Shown here one piece after another: positions 9,618-18,657 of a stretch of DNA of 64,000 nt. The position numbers were made by a program, and so were the translations under genes. Numbering within the stretch: position 1 is the stretch's first letter; each line of letters begins with the position of its first letter. The DNA is from an uncultured Alphaproteobacteria bacterium (GTDB lineage Bacteria; Pseudomonadota; Alphaproteobacteria; HIMB59), in the NCBI GenBank assembly GCA_902613185.1, contig CACMGP010000001.1, forward strand, positions 124,001 to 188,000, in the 5' to 3' direction. The notes under the pieces are model-generated. The model had not been told where the DNA came from. It saw only the letters and a list, made by a program, of their open reading frames with translations, and did no database searches.

Positions 9618-10038
9618 GTATCATCGCTGAAAATATACATTGTGCATGTATAACATCATTTACAAGGCATTTGCCTTCAAATTTGTAAACGTTTTTAACT
9701 TTGTTTATGCGGTTAACTTTAAGATCTAATAAATCTCCAGGTATTATTGGTTTTCTAAATTTGCACTTATCAATGGTCATAAATGATACACCTGGGTTCT
9801 TCATAGAGTCTTTAAATTTCATTGCTACTGTGAAACAAGCTGTTTGAACTATAGCTTCAACTACTAAAACACCAGGCATTAAAGGTCTTCCCGGAAAATG
9901 ACCTTGAAAAAAAGGTTCATTAATGGTTACACATTTTACTGCATGAGCTGAGGTGTCAGGCTCATAACTGATAATTCTATCAATTAGTAAAAACGGATAC
10001 CTATGAGGTAAAATTTTTTTAATTCCATTAATGTCCAT
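9592..10038 (-). CDS. fabZ: 3-hydroxyacyl-ACP dehydratase FabZ
   Basis: Dehydrates 3-hydroxyacyl-ACP in fatty acid elongation and competes with LpxA and LpxD for the same substrate, which explains its place among the lpx genes. The 148-residue hot-dog protein has the catalytic pair His47 (GHFPGRP) and Glu61 (PGVLVVEA). The N-terminal motif LPHRYPFLLIDR is typical. It overlaps lpxD by 11 bases upstream and lpxA by 26 bases downstream. Confidence 0.96.
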   Translation of the reverse strand: MDINGIKKILPHRYPFLLIDRIISYEPDTSAHAVKCVTINEPFFQGHFPGRPLMPGVLVVEAIVQTACFTVAMKFKDSMKNPGVSFMTIDKCKFRKPIIPGDLLDLKVNRINKVKNVYKFEGKCLVNDVIHAQCIFSAMIHDVPDTSK

Positions 10039-11011
10039 TTTTTCTTTGCCTAATTATACTTTTTTTCCATCTATTTATATCAATGGCTGGGAAACCAGCA
10101 ATAATTGAATTATCTTTAATATCTTTTGTAACACCACTTCTTGCAGCTACCACTACATTGTTACCAATTTTAATGTGTCCAGCAAAACCTACTTTGCCGC
10201 CAACAGTTACGTTATTCCCAATTACAACACTTCCTGATATACCAGTTTGAGCGGCTATACAAGCGTTTTCACCGATATAAACATTATGAGCAATATGAAC
10301 TAAATTATCAATCATAGAATTTTTACCTATGTATGTGAAATCAATTTTACCTCTATCAATTGTACATGATGAGCCTAAATGTACGTTATCATCAATAATG
10401 ACAACACCTATCTGAGGATTTAAAAATGTTGATCCTCTTTTTTTAAATTCAAAACCAAAACCGGTCATCCCTATTGATGTATTATCACAAATTATAACAT
10501 TATTTTTAATTAAGCAGTTTTTAATAACAACATTATTTTTAATTATACAATTTTTTCCAATTTCGACGCCTTTTCCAATTACACAGTTATTAAAAATTTT
10601 TGCTGAACTATCTATTTTCGCATATTTTGATATGTATGAATTATTAGATACTACAAACTCATCTTCATAACTAGTTTCATCTTCATGAGAATAAATATTA
10701 TTTATAATAATATTCCATGACTCACTTAAATTTTTTACAAAAATAATATTTTTAAATTCACGATTATTAAAAGTATTTTGATCATCTGTAATTAGTAGAA
10801 CATTATCATAATTTAATTTTGATAAAACTGCTTTTCTATCTAAAAATAAAATGGAGTTTTCTTTTATTGAATTTAAGGATGATATATCTAATATTTTAAA
10901 ATTATTAGTTATTCTTTCTTGCTTTATATTTTCAATAAGAATTTCACAAATATTTTTTGAACTATAAATATTTTTCATTGGAAAAAAGTTTTCTCTAACA
11001 AAATTAATCAT
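10028..11011 (-). CDS. lpxD: UDP-3-O-acylglucosamine N-acyltransferase
   Basis: Adds the N-linked 3-hydroxyacyl chain to UDP-3-O-acylglucosamine, the third step of lipid A synthesis. The 327-residue protein has an N-terminal uridine-binding domain (about 1-105), then hexapeptide repeats forming a left-handed helix, and the catalytic His in NLVHIAHNV. A short C-terminal extension (RWKKSIIRQR) follows. The start region with FFP fits alphaproteobacterial LpxD. It is downstream of bamA with 6 bases between them. No ompH/skp gene is present between the two. Confidence 0.94.
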   Translation of the reverse strand: MINFVRENFFPMKNIYSSKNICEILIENIKQERITNNFKILDISSLNSIKENSILFLDRKAVLSKLNYDNVLLITDDQNTFNNREFKNIIFVKNLSESWNIIINNIYSHEDETSYEDEFVVSNNSYISKYAKIDSSAKIFNNCVIGKGVEIGKNCIIKNNVVIKNCLIKNNVIICDNTSIGMTGFGFEFKKRGSTFLNPQIGVVIIDDNVHLGSSCTIDRGKIDFTYIGKNSMIDNLVHIAHNVYIGENACIAAQTGISGSVVIGNNVTVGGKVGFAGHIKIGNNVVVAARSGVTKDIKDNSIIAGFPAIDINRWKKSIIRQRKNGH

Positions 11012-11017
11012 AAGAAA

Positions 11018-13252
11018 TTAAAATGAAGTTCCTATTGAGAAGTTAAATTCACTAGTTTTATCATTAGTATTTTTATCAATTGGAATGGCATACGATAATG
11101 AAATTGGACCAACAGCAGTTAAAATATCGAAAGAAATACCTGCAGATGACCTTAGATCAAAATCATTATCGCTAGTATAGTCACTATCCCAAATTGAACC
11201 TACAGAGTAGAAAAACTTTGTATTGATGTTATCTTTATCATCGAATAAAAACGAGCCGCCATAACCTACTGTAGTTGTAAAAAATTTATTACCACCAAGA
11301 TAAATATTGCTTTGTTTTGGGCCAACACCTTTATACTCAAATCCCTTGAAATTTAAACCTCCAAGACTAAATGCATTTATAGTACTCAAATTTCCCTCAA
11401 GAGAGTCAGCTAAACCCAAATCACTTGATAAAAATAAAAAACGATTAGAATTTTTTGACTTCTTGTATATATCACTTTTGATTATAAATTTGTAATAACT
11501 ATCATCAGAAATGTCTTTGGGAGAATATTCAAAATATATTCTATTGGACGATCCATCAGTTGGATAAAGAAGATCATTTCTTGTGTCATGCATTAAGGAC
11601 AAATTTAATGTATAAATATCAAATTCACCTATATTCTCATTTATAGGTGAGATACTTTTTTTAGCAGAATGTCTTTCAGATTTTTTAAAAGCAAAGCCTG
11701 AGGTTACATCTATATTTTGACTATAATCAAAGTTTATTGAATATCCTATGCCAAGTTCATCTGTTTCAAAACCAAATGAATTACTTAAATCAGTTTCTGT
11801 ATTAAAAATAGAATAACTATTTTTAATGTTAGATACAGATACAGGATATTGAACTAATGATATTCTAAACAAAGTTCTTTCTTGATTTGCTGTAAAATTT
11901 GTATCTAGGCTATTACCTGATCCAAAAACGTTATTATCTTTTGCAGATATAGTAACACCTGCACCATTGTCTCCAGAAAAGGTACCACCTACAAGAATTT
12001 GCCCTGTTTTTTTATTTTCATCAATATTAATTCTAATATCTGAGATACCATCATTAGTATCACTGGTGATATCTAAATTATTTATATATTTAAATCTTAG
12101 TAATTTACTTTTTGAGTCTCTTATAGAATTAACATTAAAGTAATCACCTGGCTGAAAGGATAATTTAGACCTGATGGTTTTATCTTTTGTAATGTTATTA
12201 CCAGTTATCTCAATTTTATTTATTCTTGTAGGTTCAACATTTTCTTTTATGAAAGTTAATATATTTTTATCGTTATTTTTTTCTAAATTTGAGACATAAA
12301 TTGTATTAAAATTATTTTTATTAATTAAACTTTTATTAATTTTTTCTAAAAATTCATCGATTATAGTTTGGTCGTAATAAAAATCATTTTTTGTAAGTTT
12401 TTTTATAAACAATTCATAATTTTCATTCATTTTTTTTGAGGTTTCAGATTTTGTATCCTCGAAGTAAATGTCATTTAATTTCAATCTCTTTCCTTCATTT
12501 ATAAAAAATGTAACTGTATATTTATTAGATGATGACTCATTAATACTATAATTTACATCTACTTCAAAAAAACCTTTTTGTGCATAGAATGATTTAATTT
12601 TGTTTATATCAAAGTTAAAATTATCTATAACGAGGTTTGAACCTGACGAAAAAATATTGTAAAAATTTCTAGCTTTTGTGTTAATTAAAGAGAGTAAATA
12701 TCTATCTGAAAAAGCAATATTACCTTTGAACTTTATTCTCTCAATTTCAGATTGGTTATTTTCAGATATTTCATAAATTAAATTAATTCTTTCTTCAGAA
12801 AATTTTTCTGTAGATATAATAACATTTACATTATTAAAACCTTTTATTTTATATATACTCTTAATAATATTGATGTCATCAGTAATATAACTTTTTTTTA
12901 TAAAACCATTTTCTTTCATCGAAATGTTTTGTAAGATTAATTCATCTTCTATTTTTATATTTCCATTAATATAAATGTTCTCAATTAATTTATTTTCTTG
13001 GATGACGAAATTATGAGTATTATTTTCTTTAAAATATTCTAAATCAAAAATTAAATCTGATTTATAAAAATCTTTTAGTAAAAGATTAATTTCTTCATCT
13101 TTATAAAAGCTTTTTTTTAAGTCTATAGATGTAAAAGTCTGCAAATCATCTATATTTAATTTTGATAAGCCATTTATAACTAGATTACTTGCAAAAGAAT
13201 TCAAAGAAAATATTACAAATATAAAAATTTTATAAAATATTTTAATAATCAT
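11018..13252 (-). CDS. bamA: Outer membrane protein assembly factor BamA
   Basis: Core subunit of the BAM machine that folds beta-barrel proteins into the outer membrane. The 744-residue precursor has a hydrophobic N-terminal signal peptide (about residues 1-22, ending near SFAS). About five POTRA repeats follow, then a 16-strand Omp85 barrel from about residue 410. The C-terminal residue is Phe (IGTSF), the usual beta-signal. Its start overlaps the end of dxr by 11 bases. The rseP gene usually found just before bamA is absent. lpxD follows directly. Confidence 0.95.
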   Translation of the reverse strand: MIIKIFYKIFIFVIFSLNSFASNLVINGLSKLNIDDLQTFTSIDLKKSFYKDEEINLLLKDFYKSDLIFDLEYFKENNTHNFVIQENKLIENIYINGNIKIEDELILQNISMKENGFIKKSYITDDINIIKSIYKIKGFNNVNVIISTEKFSEERINLIYEISENNQSEIERIKFKGNIAFSDRYLLSLINTKARNFYNIFSSGSNLVIDNFNFDINKIKSFYAQKGFFEVDVNYSINESSSNKYTVTFFINEGKRLKLNDIYFEDTKSETSKKMNENYELFIKKLTKNDFYYDQTIIDEFLEKINKSLINKNNFNTIYVSNLEKNNDKNILTFIKENVEPTRINKIEITGNNITKDKTIRSKLSFQPGDYFNVNSIRDSKSKLLRFKYINNLDITSDTNDGISDIRINIDENKKTGQILVGGTFSGDNGAGVTISAKDNNVFGSGNSLDTNFTANQERTLFRISLVQYPVSVSNIKNSYSIFNTETDLSNSFGFETDELGIGYSINFDYSQNIDVTSGFAFKKSERHSAKKSISPINENIGEFDIYTLNLSLMHDTRNDLLYPTDGSSNRIYFEYSPKDISDDSYYKFIIKSDIYKKSKNSNRFLFLSSDLGLADSLEGNLSTINAFSLGGLNFKGFEYKGVGPKQSNIYLGGNKFFTTTVGYGGSFLFDDKDNINTKFFYSVGSIWDSDYTSDNDFDLRSSAGISFDILTAVGPISLSYAIPIDKNTNDKTSEFNFSIGTSF

Positions 13253-14330
13253 ATATTGATTCTAGTTTTTTTATAAATTTAATTCTTTCATTAATAGATT
13301 TCAAAGAATGAGATTTTTTAATAATATTAAGGTTTGACATAATAAATCCTATTATTTCATTATACTTTATTTCTTCAGATAAGTACTTATTTTGTGCAAT
13401 ATTATTTAAAATCATAAATGTTATTTGCTTTTGTGGTGATAAATTTTTTAGAGATGTTAAATATTTTTTAATTTTAAAGCGTTTATCATTAAATTTTTCT
13501 AGTCTTAGGCTTTTATTATTTAAATAGTTTTTTTTTATAGGCAAATTTAAAGTGGGATAAAAATTTAATAAGGGGTAAATGAGTGTTATTATCATGTCAT
13601 TATCAAAACAATTTATATTTATAATACCATCATTATTTAGAATAATGCTGTGTATATATGCATCCTGAGATACCAAGAAATCGATCTTTTTTAAGTCAAC
13701 TTTATAAATAATTGAGAGTTCATATATTTCTAAAATTTTATTTATAAAATTTGACGAGTCTATTGAGTTATTTATGCCCATTTTCCATTTTGGATGTGCT
13801 AGAACATTTTTTAATTTAACAGAATTAAGATTAATTTTTTTATTGAAATAAAAAGGACCACCTGAAGCTGTAATATATATTTTCTTAATATTATCTTTCT
13901 TATGAACAGAATTAATTAATGAAAAGTGTTCTGAGTCAAGGGGTATTAATTTATTGTGAGTATTAAATATCTTTTTAATTAATATATCTCCACCGGCTAT
14001 TATCATTTCTTTATTCGCAATAGCTATCTGAGAATTACGATTATTATTTAAAAAAATATCTGCATAAATTAAAGATCTATATCCATAATCAAGAAAATAT
14101 ATTATATCAATTTTAAAATTTTTTAAAAAAGATTTAAATCTTATGATTTCGTACTTGTCACTAAGTTTAAATACATTTTTTAAATTATATTTTTTTTTTT
14201 GAGAATTTAATAAATTAATATTATTAAATCCCGTTATACCAAAAATATTTATTTTATTTTTTGTGCAAAACTTTAGTAATTTTACTCCTAATTTTCCAGT
14301 TGATCCAATAATTAAAATCTTTGGTTTCAT
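13242..14330 (-). CDS. dxr: 1-deoxy-D-xylulose 5-phosphate reductoisomerase
   Basis: Second enzyme of the MEP isoprenoid pathway, making 2-C-methylerythritol 4-phosphate with NADPH. The sequence is diverged and short (362 residues, usually about 395), but the functional residues are visible. These are the NADPH loop GSTGKLG, IANKEM, the metal ligands in LDSEHF, TASGGPF, the flexible-loop His and Trp in HPKWKMG, and IDSSNFINKILE with the third metal-binding Glu. It should therefore be active. Product flow to the neighbouring uppS links them functionally. It overlaps cdsA by 4 bases and bamA by 11. Confidence 0.92.
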   Translation of the reverse strand: MKPKILIIGSTGKLGVKLLKFCTKNKINIFGITGFNNINLLNSQKKKYNLKNVFKLSDKYEIIRFKSFLKNFKIDIIYFLDYGYRSLIYADIFLNNNRNSQIAIANKEMIIAGGDILIKKIFNTHNKLIPLDSEHFSLINSVHKKDNIKKIYITASGGPFYFNKKINLNSVKLKNVLAHPKWKMGINNSIDSSNFINKILEIYELSIIYKVDLKKIDFLVSQDAYIHSIILNNDGIININCFDNDMIITLIYPLLNFYPTLNLPIKKNYLNNKSLRLEKFNDKRFKIKKYLTSLKNLSPQKQITFMILNNIAQNKYLSEEIKYNEIIGFIMSNLNIIKKSHSLKSINERIKFIKKLESIYDY

Positions 14331-15052
14331 CTTGAAATAAAACTAACTATTATTAAAAAAAAATACATACTATCAATTCTATCTAAAAATCCACCATGCC
14401 CTCTGAGAAAATTAGAAAAATCTTTCAAATTATTTTTTCTTTTAATGTATGAAAAGAAAATATCACCACAAAATAAAGAAATAGATAGTAGACATGATAT
14501 AAAAATAGAAAATTCAAGTTTAAAAATTAATAATGCAGTCAAAATAAATGATATCATGGTACCAGTCCAAGTTTTATTAGGGCTAACTTTGGGGACAATC
14601 AAAGGACCTTTTAGAGATTTACCAAAAATATACGCTATAGTATCATTAAAAAAAGCAATAAAAATAGTAAAATACATGAGATCTCGATCGAAATTAGAAA
14701 TTGAAAAAAAATTATAAAGAAAAATGTATACAGTAATTACAAAAAAATTTTTAAGAAAGTAGTTTGGAAAAAAAATAATTATTAATACCAATAAAGTAAA
14801 GAAAATATTTAAAATATTTATTATTTCGGATTTATTTATTACAAAAGGAAAAATTAATATAAATAAAGTGAAAATTATATAATCGAAAATACTGTTTATA
14901 AACTTACATTTATGTAATTCAAAAATTACAAAAATAGAAATTATTAATAAAATTAAGTTATCTAATAGTATTAGATAACTTAAAACAAAAAAAAGGACTA
15001 TTAAGAATCCAACAAATAATCTACCTTTGTCAATTACCAAATTTTCGATCAA
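14327..15052 (-). CDS. cdsA: Phosphatidate cytidylyltransferase
   Basis: Makes CDP-diacylglycerol from phosphatidate and CTP, the branch point of phospholipid synthesis. It is an integral membrane protein of 241 residues with about seven hydrophobic segments. The C-terminal CDS signature is clear: SPNKTWTG, then FCGDIFFSYIKRKNNLKD and RGHGGFLDRIDS, with the catalytic acidic residues. The start appears to be TTG at 15052, since no ATG fits, and it overlaps uppS by 23 bases. Family members are typically 260-285 residues, so the N-terminus is short. Confidence 0.92.
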   Translation of the reverse strand: MIENLVIDKGRLFVGFLIVLFFVLSYLILLDNLILLIISIFVIFELHKCKFINSIFDYIIFTLFILIFPFVINKSEIINILNIFFTLLVLIIIFFPNYFLKNFFVITVYIFLYNFFSISNFDRDLMYFTIFIAFFNDTIAYIFGKSLKGPLIVPKVSPNKTWTGTMISFILTALLIFKLEFSIFISCLLSISLFCGDIFFSYIKRKNNLKDFSNFLRGHGGFLDRIDSMYFFLIIVSFISR

Positions 15053-15701
15053 TCTTGTTAAATTTTTCTATGAATCTTTTTACATCATATGTATTAATAC
15101 TAGGCCATAATTTAGAAGTGAAAAAAAGTTCAGTAAAAGAAATTTGATATAGCATAAAATCGCTTATTCTTTTGTATCCACCTGAGCGAATTAAAATATC
15201 TGGGTCTGGTATTCCTGATGATGATAAACAATTATTAATATCACTTAGACCAAATTTATGTAACTTTGATAAAGATTTTAAAGCATTAAAAATATCGTCT
15301 TTACCACTATAATTTAGATAAATTATAAGAGTTTTTTTTCTTTTCATATTATTCTTTTCAAGTTTTCTTAAATCATCGACAATTTTTTTTGGAAGAAAGT
15401 TAAGATTACCTTTAAACTGAATTCTAAAATTAAACTTACTTACATCATTTGAAGGTTCAATAAAATCAATTAAAACTTTTTTAATTATATCTATCAGAGA
15501 TGATCCTCTTTTGAAATTATGTTTAGATAGTGCGAATGCAGATACATACTTAATATCATAATTTTTAAAAATAAATTTAGTAATTTCAATTAATTTATTT
15601 GCCCCTTTCTTATAAGACTCGTACTTGCCAACATTATACTTTTTTGACCATCTATTATTTCCATCCATAATAAAAGAAACGTGATTTATTTGTATGGACA
15701 A
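15030..15701 (-). CDS. uppS: Undecaprenyl diphosphate synthase
   Basis: Cis-prenyltransferase that makes the C55 lipid carrier for peptidoglycan and other surface polymers. The 223 residues include the substrate site FIMDGNNRW with the catalytic Asp13, the LNYSG segment, and the C-terminal signature RSGGYKRISDFMLYQ followed by FTSKLWP. The first codon appears to be TTG; the ATG eleven codons later would remove part of the first beta strand. The gene is 4 bases downstream of frr and runs into cdsA. Confidence 0.94.
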   Translation of the reverse strand: MSIQINHVSFIMDGNNRWSKKYNVGKYESYKKGANKLIEITKFIFKNYDIKYVSAFALSKHNFKRGSSLIDIIKKVLIDFIEPSNDVSKFNFRIQFKGNLNFLPKKIVDDLRKLEKNNMKRKKTLIIYLNYSGKDDIFNALKSLSKLHKFGLSDINNCLSSSGIPDPDILIRSGGYKRISDFMLYQISFTELFFTSKLWPSINTYDVKRFIEKFNKIDRKFGN

Positions 15702-15705
15702 AATA

Positions 15706-16257
15706 TTATACTTTTAAAATTTCTGACTGTTTTGAGTGTGATATATCTTCAATATCTTTTATAGAGTCGTCAGTAATTTTTTGAATATCATCTTGATATT
15801 TTTTACTTTCATCTAAAGAAATTACCTTATCTTTTTCAAAATTTTTAACATTATCAATGTGTTTTCTTCTAATTCCTCTTATTGAAATCTTAAATTTTTC
15901 AGTAATTTCAGAGATGATCTTTACTAATTCTTTTCTTCTTTCAGCAGTAAGTTCGGGAAATTTTAGTAATATACTTGCTCCATCAGTTTGAGGTGTAACG
16001 CCCAAGTTAGAGTCTAAAATTGATTTTTCAATTATTTTAATTAAAGAGGTATCCCAAACATTGATGTTTAAAGTCATATTATCTAAGTTATTTATATTAG
16101 ACAGCTGAGTTAAGGGTGTTTTAGAACCATAACTATCAACTAGTATTGTTTTTAGTATATCAGGAGACACTCTACCAGTTCGAATATTTTTTAGTTCGCT
16201 AGAAAACGCTGCTATGCTAGATTTCATTTCATTGGAGCAAATTTCTTTGTCAAACAT
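15706..16257 (-). CDS. frr: Ribosome recycling factor
   Basis: Splits post-termination ribosomes together with EF-G. The 183-residue length and sequence are typical: SELKNIRTGRVSP near the N-terminus, DGASILLKFPELTAERRKELVK in the middle, and a C-terminal helix bundle (VKNFEKDKVISLDESKKY). It lies between pyrH and uppS as in most proteobacteria, 7 bases after pyrH. Confidence 0.96.
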   Translation of the reverse strand: MFDKEICSNEMKSSIAAFSSELKNIRTGRVSPDILKTILVDSYGSKTPLTQLSNINNLDNMTLNINVWDTSLIKIIEKSILDSNLGVTPQTDGASILLKFPELTAERRKELVKIISEITEKFKISIRGIRRKHIDNVKNFEKDKVISLDESKKYQDDIQKITDDSIKDIEDISHSKQSEILKV

Positions 16258-16264
16258 TGTTATT

Positions 16265-16966
16265 TTAATTTATGATAGAAAAAGAACCTTTTCCATCAAC
16301 GATATCTAAAATATTTGAACTCTTTAATATTGAGAAAATTATTATTGGCAATGACCTATCTTTAGCTAAACTTATTGCAGTTGCATCCATAACTTTAATA
16401 TCTTTATTAAGGTAATCCGAATAAGAAATGCTATCGATTTTTTTTGCATCTTTATTTTCAATGGGGTCTTTATCGTAAATACCGTCTACCTTGGTACCTT
16501 TGAGGATGATATCTGATTTCATTTCAGATGCCCTTAAGACCGCTGCAGTATCAGTTGAAAAAAAAGGATTCCCAGTGCCTGATGCAAAAATAACAACTCT
16601 ATTTTTCATTAGATGATTTGATGCTTTATTTTTAATATATGGTTCTGCAACTCTATTAATGCTTATAGCAGTCATAACTCTAGACTCAACTCCTAATTTT
16701 TTAAGGTTAGATTGTAAAGCCAATGAATTAATTACTGTACCTAGCATTCCCATATAATCTGAAGTTACTCTATCAACAACACCATTTGAAAAAGAAGAGC
16801 CTCTTATAAAATTTCCACCACCTAGGACTATAGAAATCTTTAAATCTTTAGACTGGAGTTTTTTTATACTATTTGCTAAATCATTTAAAATATCAAAATC
16901 AAAGCCTTGTTCATTCAATCCTGCTAAAGACTCACCAGATATCTTTAACATGATATTTTTATACAT
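16265..16966 (-). CDS. pyrH: Uridylate kinase
   Basis: Phosphorylates UMP to UDP for pyrimidine nucleotide synthesis. It belongs to the amino-acid-kinase fold. The 233 residues include MLKISGESL at the N-terminus, VLGGGNFIRG (phosphate loop), FASGTGNPFFSTDTAAVLRA, and KGTKVDGIYDKDP in the nucleotide-binding part. It is 4 bases after tsf and precedes frr, the standard cluster. Confidence 0.96.
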   Translation of the reverse strand: MYKNIMLKISGESLAGLNEQGFDFDILNDLANSIKKLQSKDLKISIVLGGGNFIRGSSFSNGVVDRVTSDYMGMLGTVINSLALQSNLKKLGVESRVMTAISINRVAEPYIKNKASNHLMKNRVVIFASGTGNPFFSTDTAAVLRASEMKSDIILKGTKVDGIYDKDPIENKDAKKIDSISYSDYLNKDIKVMDATAISLAKDRSLPIIIFSILKSSNILDIVDGKGSFSIIN

Positions 16967-16970
16967 ATTA

Positions 16971-17843
16971 CTAAATATTATATAAATCCATAGATACGAT
17001 GTTAAGGGTTATATTATTTTTTTTGGAAATTTCATTTAGATAAGAACCTACATTCTTTTTTGGATCTGTTATCAGTGCTTGTCCTAGTAGTGTATTTTCT
17101 TTTATAAATTTATTTAATTTTCCTTCAATAATTTTATTTTTCTTATCATCTGGCACATTATTAATTTGTTTTAAAATTATATCTTTTTCATCCTCTAAAA
17201 TTTTTGAGTTAATTGAACTCTCATCAATACCCATTGGTTTCATAGCAGATATTTGCATTGCTATAATCTTAAGTTCATCAACTAATTTGACAGCGGTATC
17301 AATATTATCTGTTGATATTTCAACTACCGAACCTATTTTTGAACAGTTAGAATTATATTTGTTGTGAAGATAAGTAATAAAAATAGAGTTTTTTGATAAG
17401 TATTTCTTGTAAGAAACTAGTTGAATATTTTCACCAATTTTTGAAATTAAATCTGTTATACAGTCAGAGAAAGGTTTATTTTTAATTTTCAAATCAGATA
17501 AATCTTTATCAGTACCATTGTTATTAATATTGTTATCAATGTGTATGGCTTTTGATAAATCTTCAGCAAAATTTAAGAAATCTTTGTTTTTTGCAACAAA
17601 GTCAGTTTCGCATTTGATTTTGCATACAGTAAATTCAGTATTAGAGCTATTATTGTAGAAAGATACTACACCTTCATTAGTTTCTCTATCTTGTTTTTTT
17701 TGTGCTTTAAGTATCCCCTTCTCCCTGAGCCATTTAACTGATGCATCAATATCTTCATTGTTTTCAGATAATGCTTTTTTACAATCAACAATTCCACTTC
17801 CTGTAATATCCCTGAGTTTTTTTATTAATTCCATACTACTCAT
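16971..17843 (-). CDS. tsf: Translation elongation factor Ts
   Basis: Guanine-nucleotide exchange factor for EF-Tu. From the chosen ATG at 17843 the protein has about 290 residues and opens with MSSMELIKKLRDITGSG, the usual EF-Ts N-terminus (UBA-like domain with DCKKAL). The core motif CETDFVAKN, which contacts EF-Tu, is present. A longer reading from 17876 would overlap rpsB and add residues with no match to the family, so I did not use it. The gene begins one base after the rpsB stop. Confidence 0.95.
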   Translation of the reverse strand: MSSMELIKKLRDITGSGIVDCKKALSENNEDIDASVKWLREKGILKAQKKQDRETNEGVVSFYNNSSNTEFTVCKIKCETDFVAKNKDFLNFAEDLSKAIHIDNNINNNGTDKDLSDLKIKNKPFSDCITDLISKIGENIQLVSYKKYLSKNSIFITYLHNKYNSNCSKIGSVVEISTDNIDTAVKLVDELKIIAMQISAMKPMGIDESSINSKILEDEKDIILKQINNVPDDKKNKIIEGKLNKFIKENTLLGQALITDPKKNVGSYLNEISKKNNITLNIVSMDLYNI

Positions 17844-17844
17844 T

Positions 17845-18549
17845 TTAATCACCAGTTTCTTTTGTTGAATTATCATTACCTGTTAATAAGACTTTTTTAA
17901 AACATTCAAGAATAAATTGAACAGATTTGAAACCATCATCATTAGCTGGAATAGGGTAATCAATTATATCTGGATCACAATTCGTATCCACTATACCTAT
18001 GATTGGAATACCTAATTTTTTTGCCTCTAAAACAGCTATATGCTCTCTATTTGTATCAATAATAAAAATTACATCTGGGACTGATTTCATCTCAACAATA
18101 CCACCAAGTGTCTTATCTAATCTAATTTTCTTTTTTTCAATGTCTGATAACTCTTTTTTAGTAAAAACAGTATCGTCAGAGCTTAAAATATTTTCATAAT
18201 TATTTAGAGTGCTAATCGAATTTTTTACTGTATTCCAATTAGTGATCATTCCTCCTAGCCATCTAAAATTGACAAAATAATTATTGGTCTCTTTAGCTAT
18301 ATTTTCAACAATTTCACTATGTTGTTTTTTTGTAGAAACAAATAAAAACTTTTTTTTGTTTTTGGATGACTCAAGGGCAAATTTTAATGCACTCTCAATT
18401 AGGGGTAAAGACTTTCTCAAGTCTAAAATGTGAGTACCATTTTTTTCTCCATAAATATACTTTTCCATTTTTGGATTCCATCTTTTTTTATTATGACCAA
18501 AGTGAGAGCCATTCTTTAAGAGATCTTCGAGCGATATTTCAATGTCCAT
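17845..18549 (-). CDS. rpsB: 30S ribosomal protein S2
   Basis: Small-subunit ribosomal protein. The 234 residues show the family landmarks: LLKNGSHFGHNKKRWNPKM near the N-terminus, FRWLGGMITNW, and IDTNREHIAVLEAKKLGIPIIGIVDTN. The ATG at 18549 has a strong GGAGGT at 18553-18558. Upstream is a 108-base non-coding leader with a perfect inverted repeat, described separately. It is the first gene of rpsB-tsf-pyrH-frr-uppS-cdsA-dxr-bamA-lpx and may also receive transcription from dnaE. Confidence 0.97.
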   Translation of the reverse strand: MDIEISLEDLLKNGSHFGHNKKRWNPKMEKYIYGEKNGTHILDLRKSLPLIESALKFALESSKNKKKFLFVSTKKQHSEIVENIAKETNNYFVNFRWLGGMITNWNTVKNSISTLNNYENILSSDDTVFTKKELSDIEKKKIRLDKTLGGIVEMKSVPDVIFIIDTNREHIAVLEAKKLGIPIIGIVDTNCDPDIIDYPIPANDDGFKSVQFILECFKKVLLTGNDNSTKETGD

Positions 18550-18657
18550 TTTACCTCCGGTTTAGCTTTAGTTAATAGAATGGAAACCTATAGGCACCGG
18601 ATGTCTATTAACCTGTTTTTTTTGATGTTTTAAAGAATAAATTCTAATAATCAAGAG
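18550..18657 (-). promoter_or_regulatory. Structured 5' leader of rpsB (candidate autoregulatory RNA)
   Basis: The 108 bases between dnaE and rpsB hold no gene. In the transcript (minus strand), GTTAATAG (18612-18605) and CTATTAAC (18578-18571) form a perfect 8-bp stem around a 26-base loop. Within that loop, CCGGU (18600-18596) can instead pair with ACCGG (18561-18557), which overlaps the GGAGG ribosome binding site. Two mutually competing folds of this kind are typical of ribosomal-protein autoregulation, and rpsB is known to be autoregulated by S2 in E. coli. Calling this a regulator is inference. No convincing promoter consensus could be assigned upstream. Confidence 0.5.

Noticed and set aside
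14445-14717. 90-codon plus-strand open frame opposite cdsA
   Set aside because: Antisense to the conserved CDP-diacylglycerol synthase signature.
17844-17876. Longer EF-Ts reading starting at 17876
   Set aside because: The added residues lie inside rpsB and do not match the EF-Ts family; the ATG at 17843 gives the usual N-terminus.
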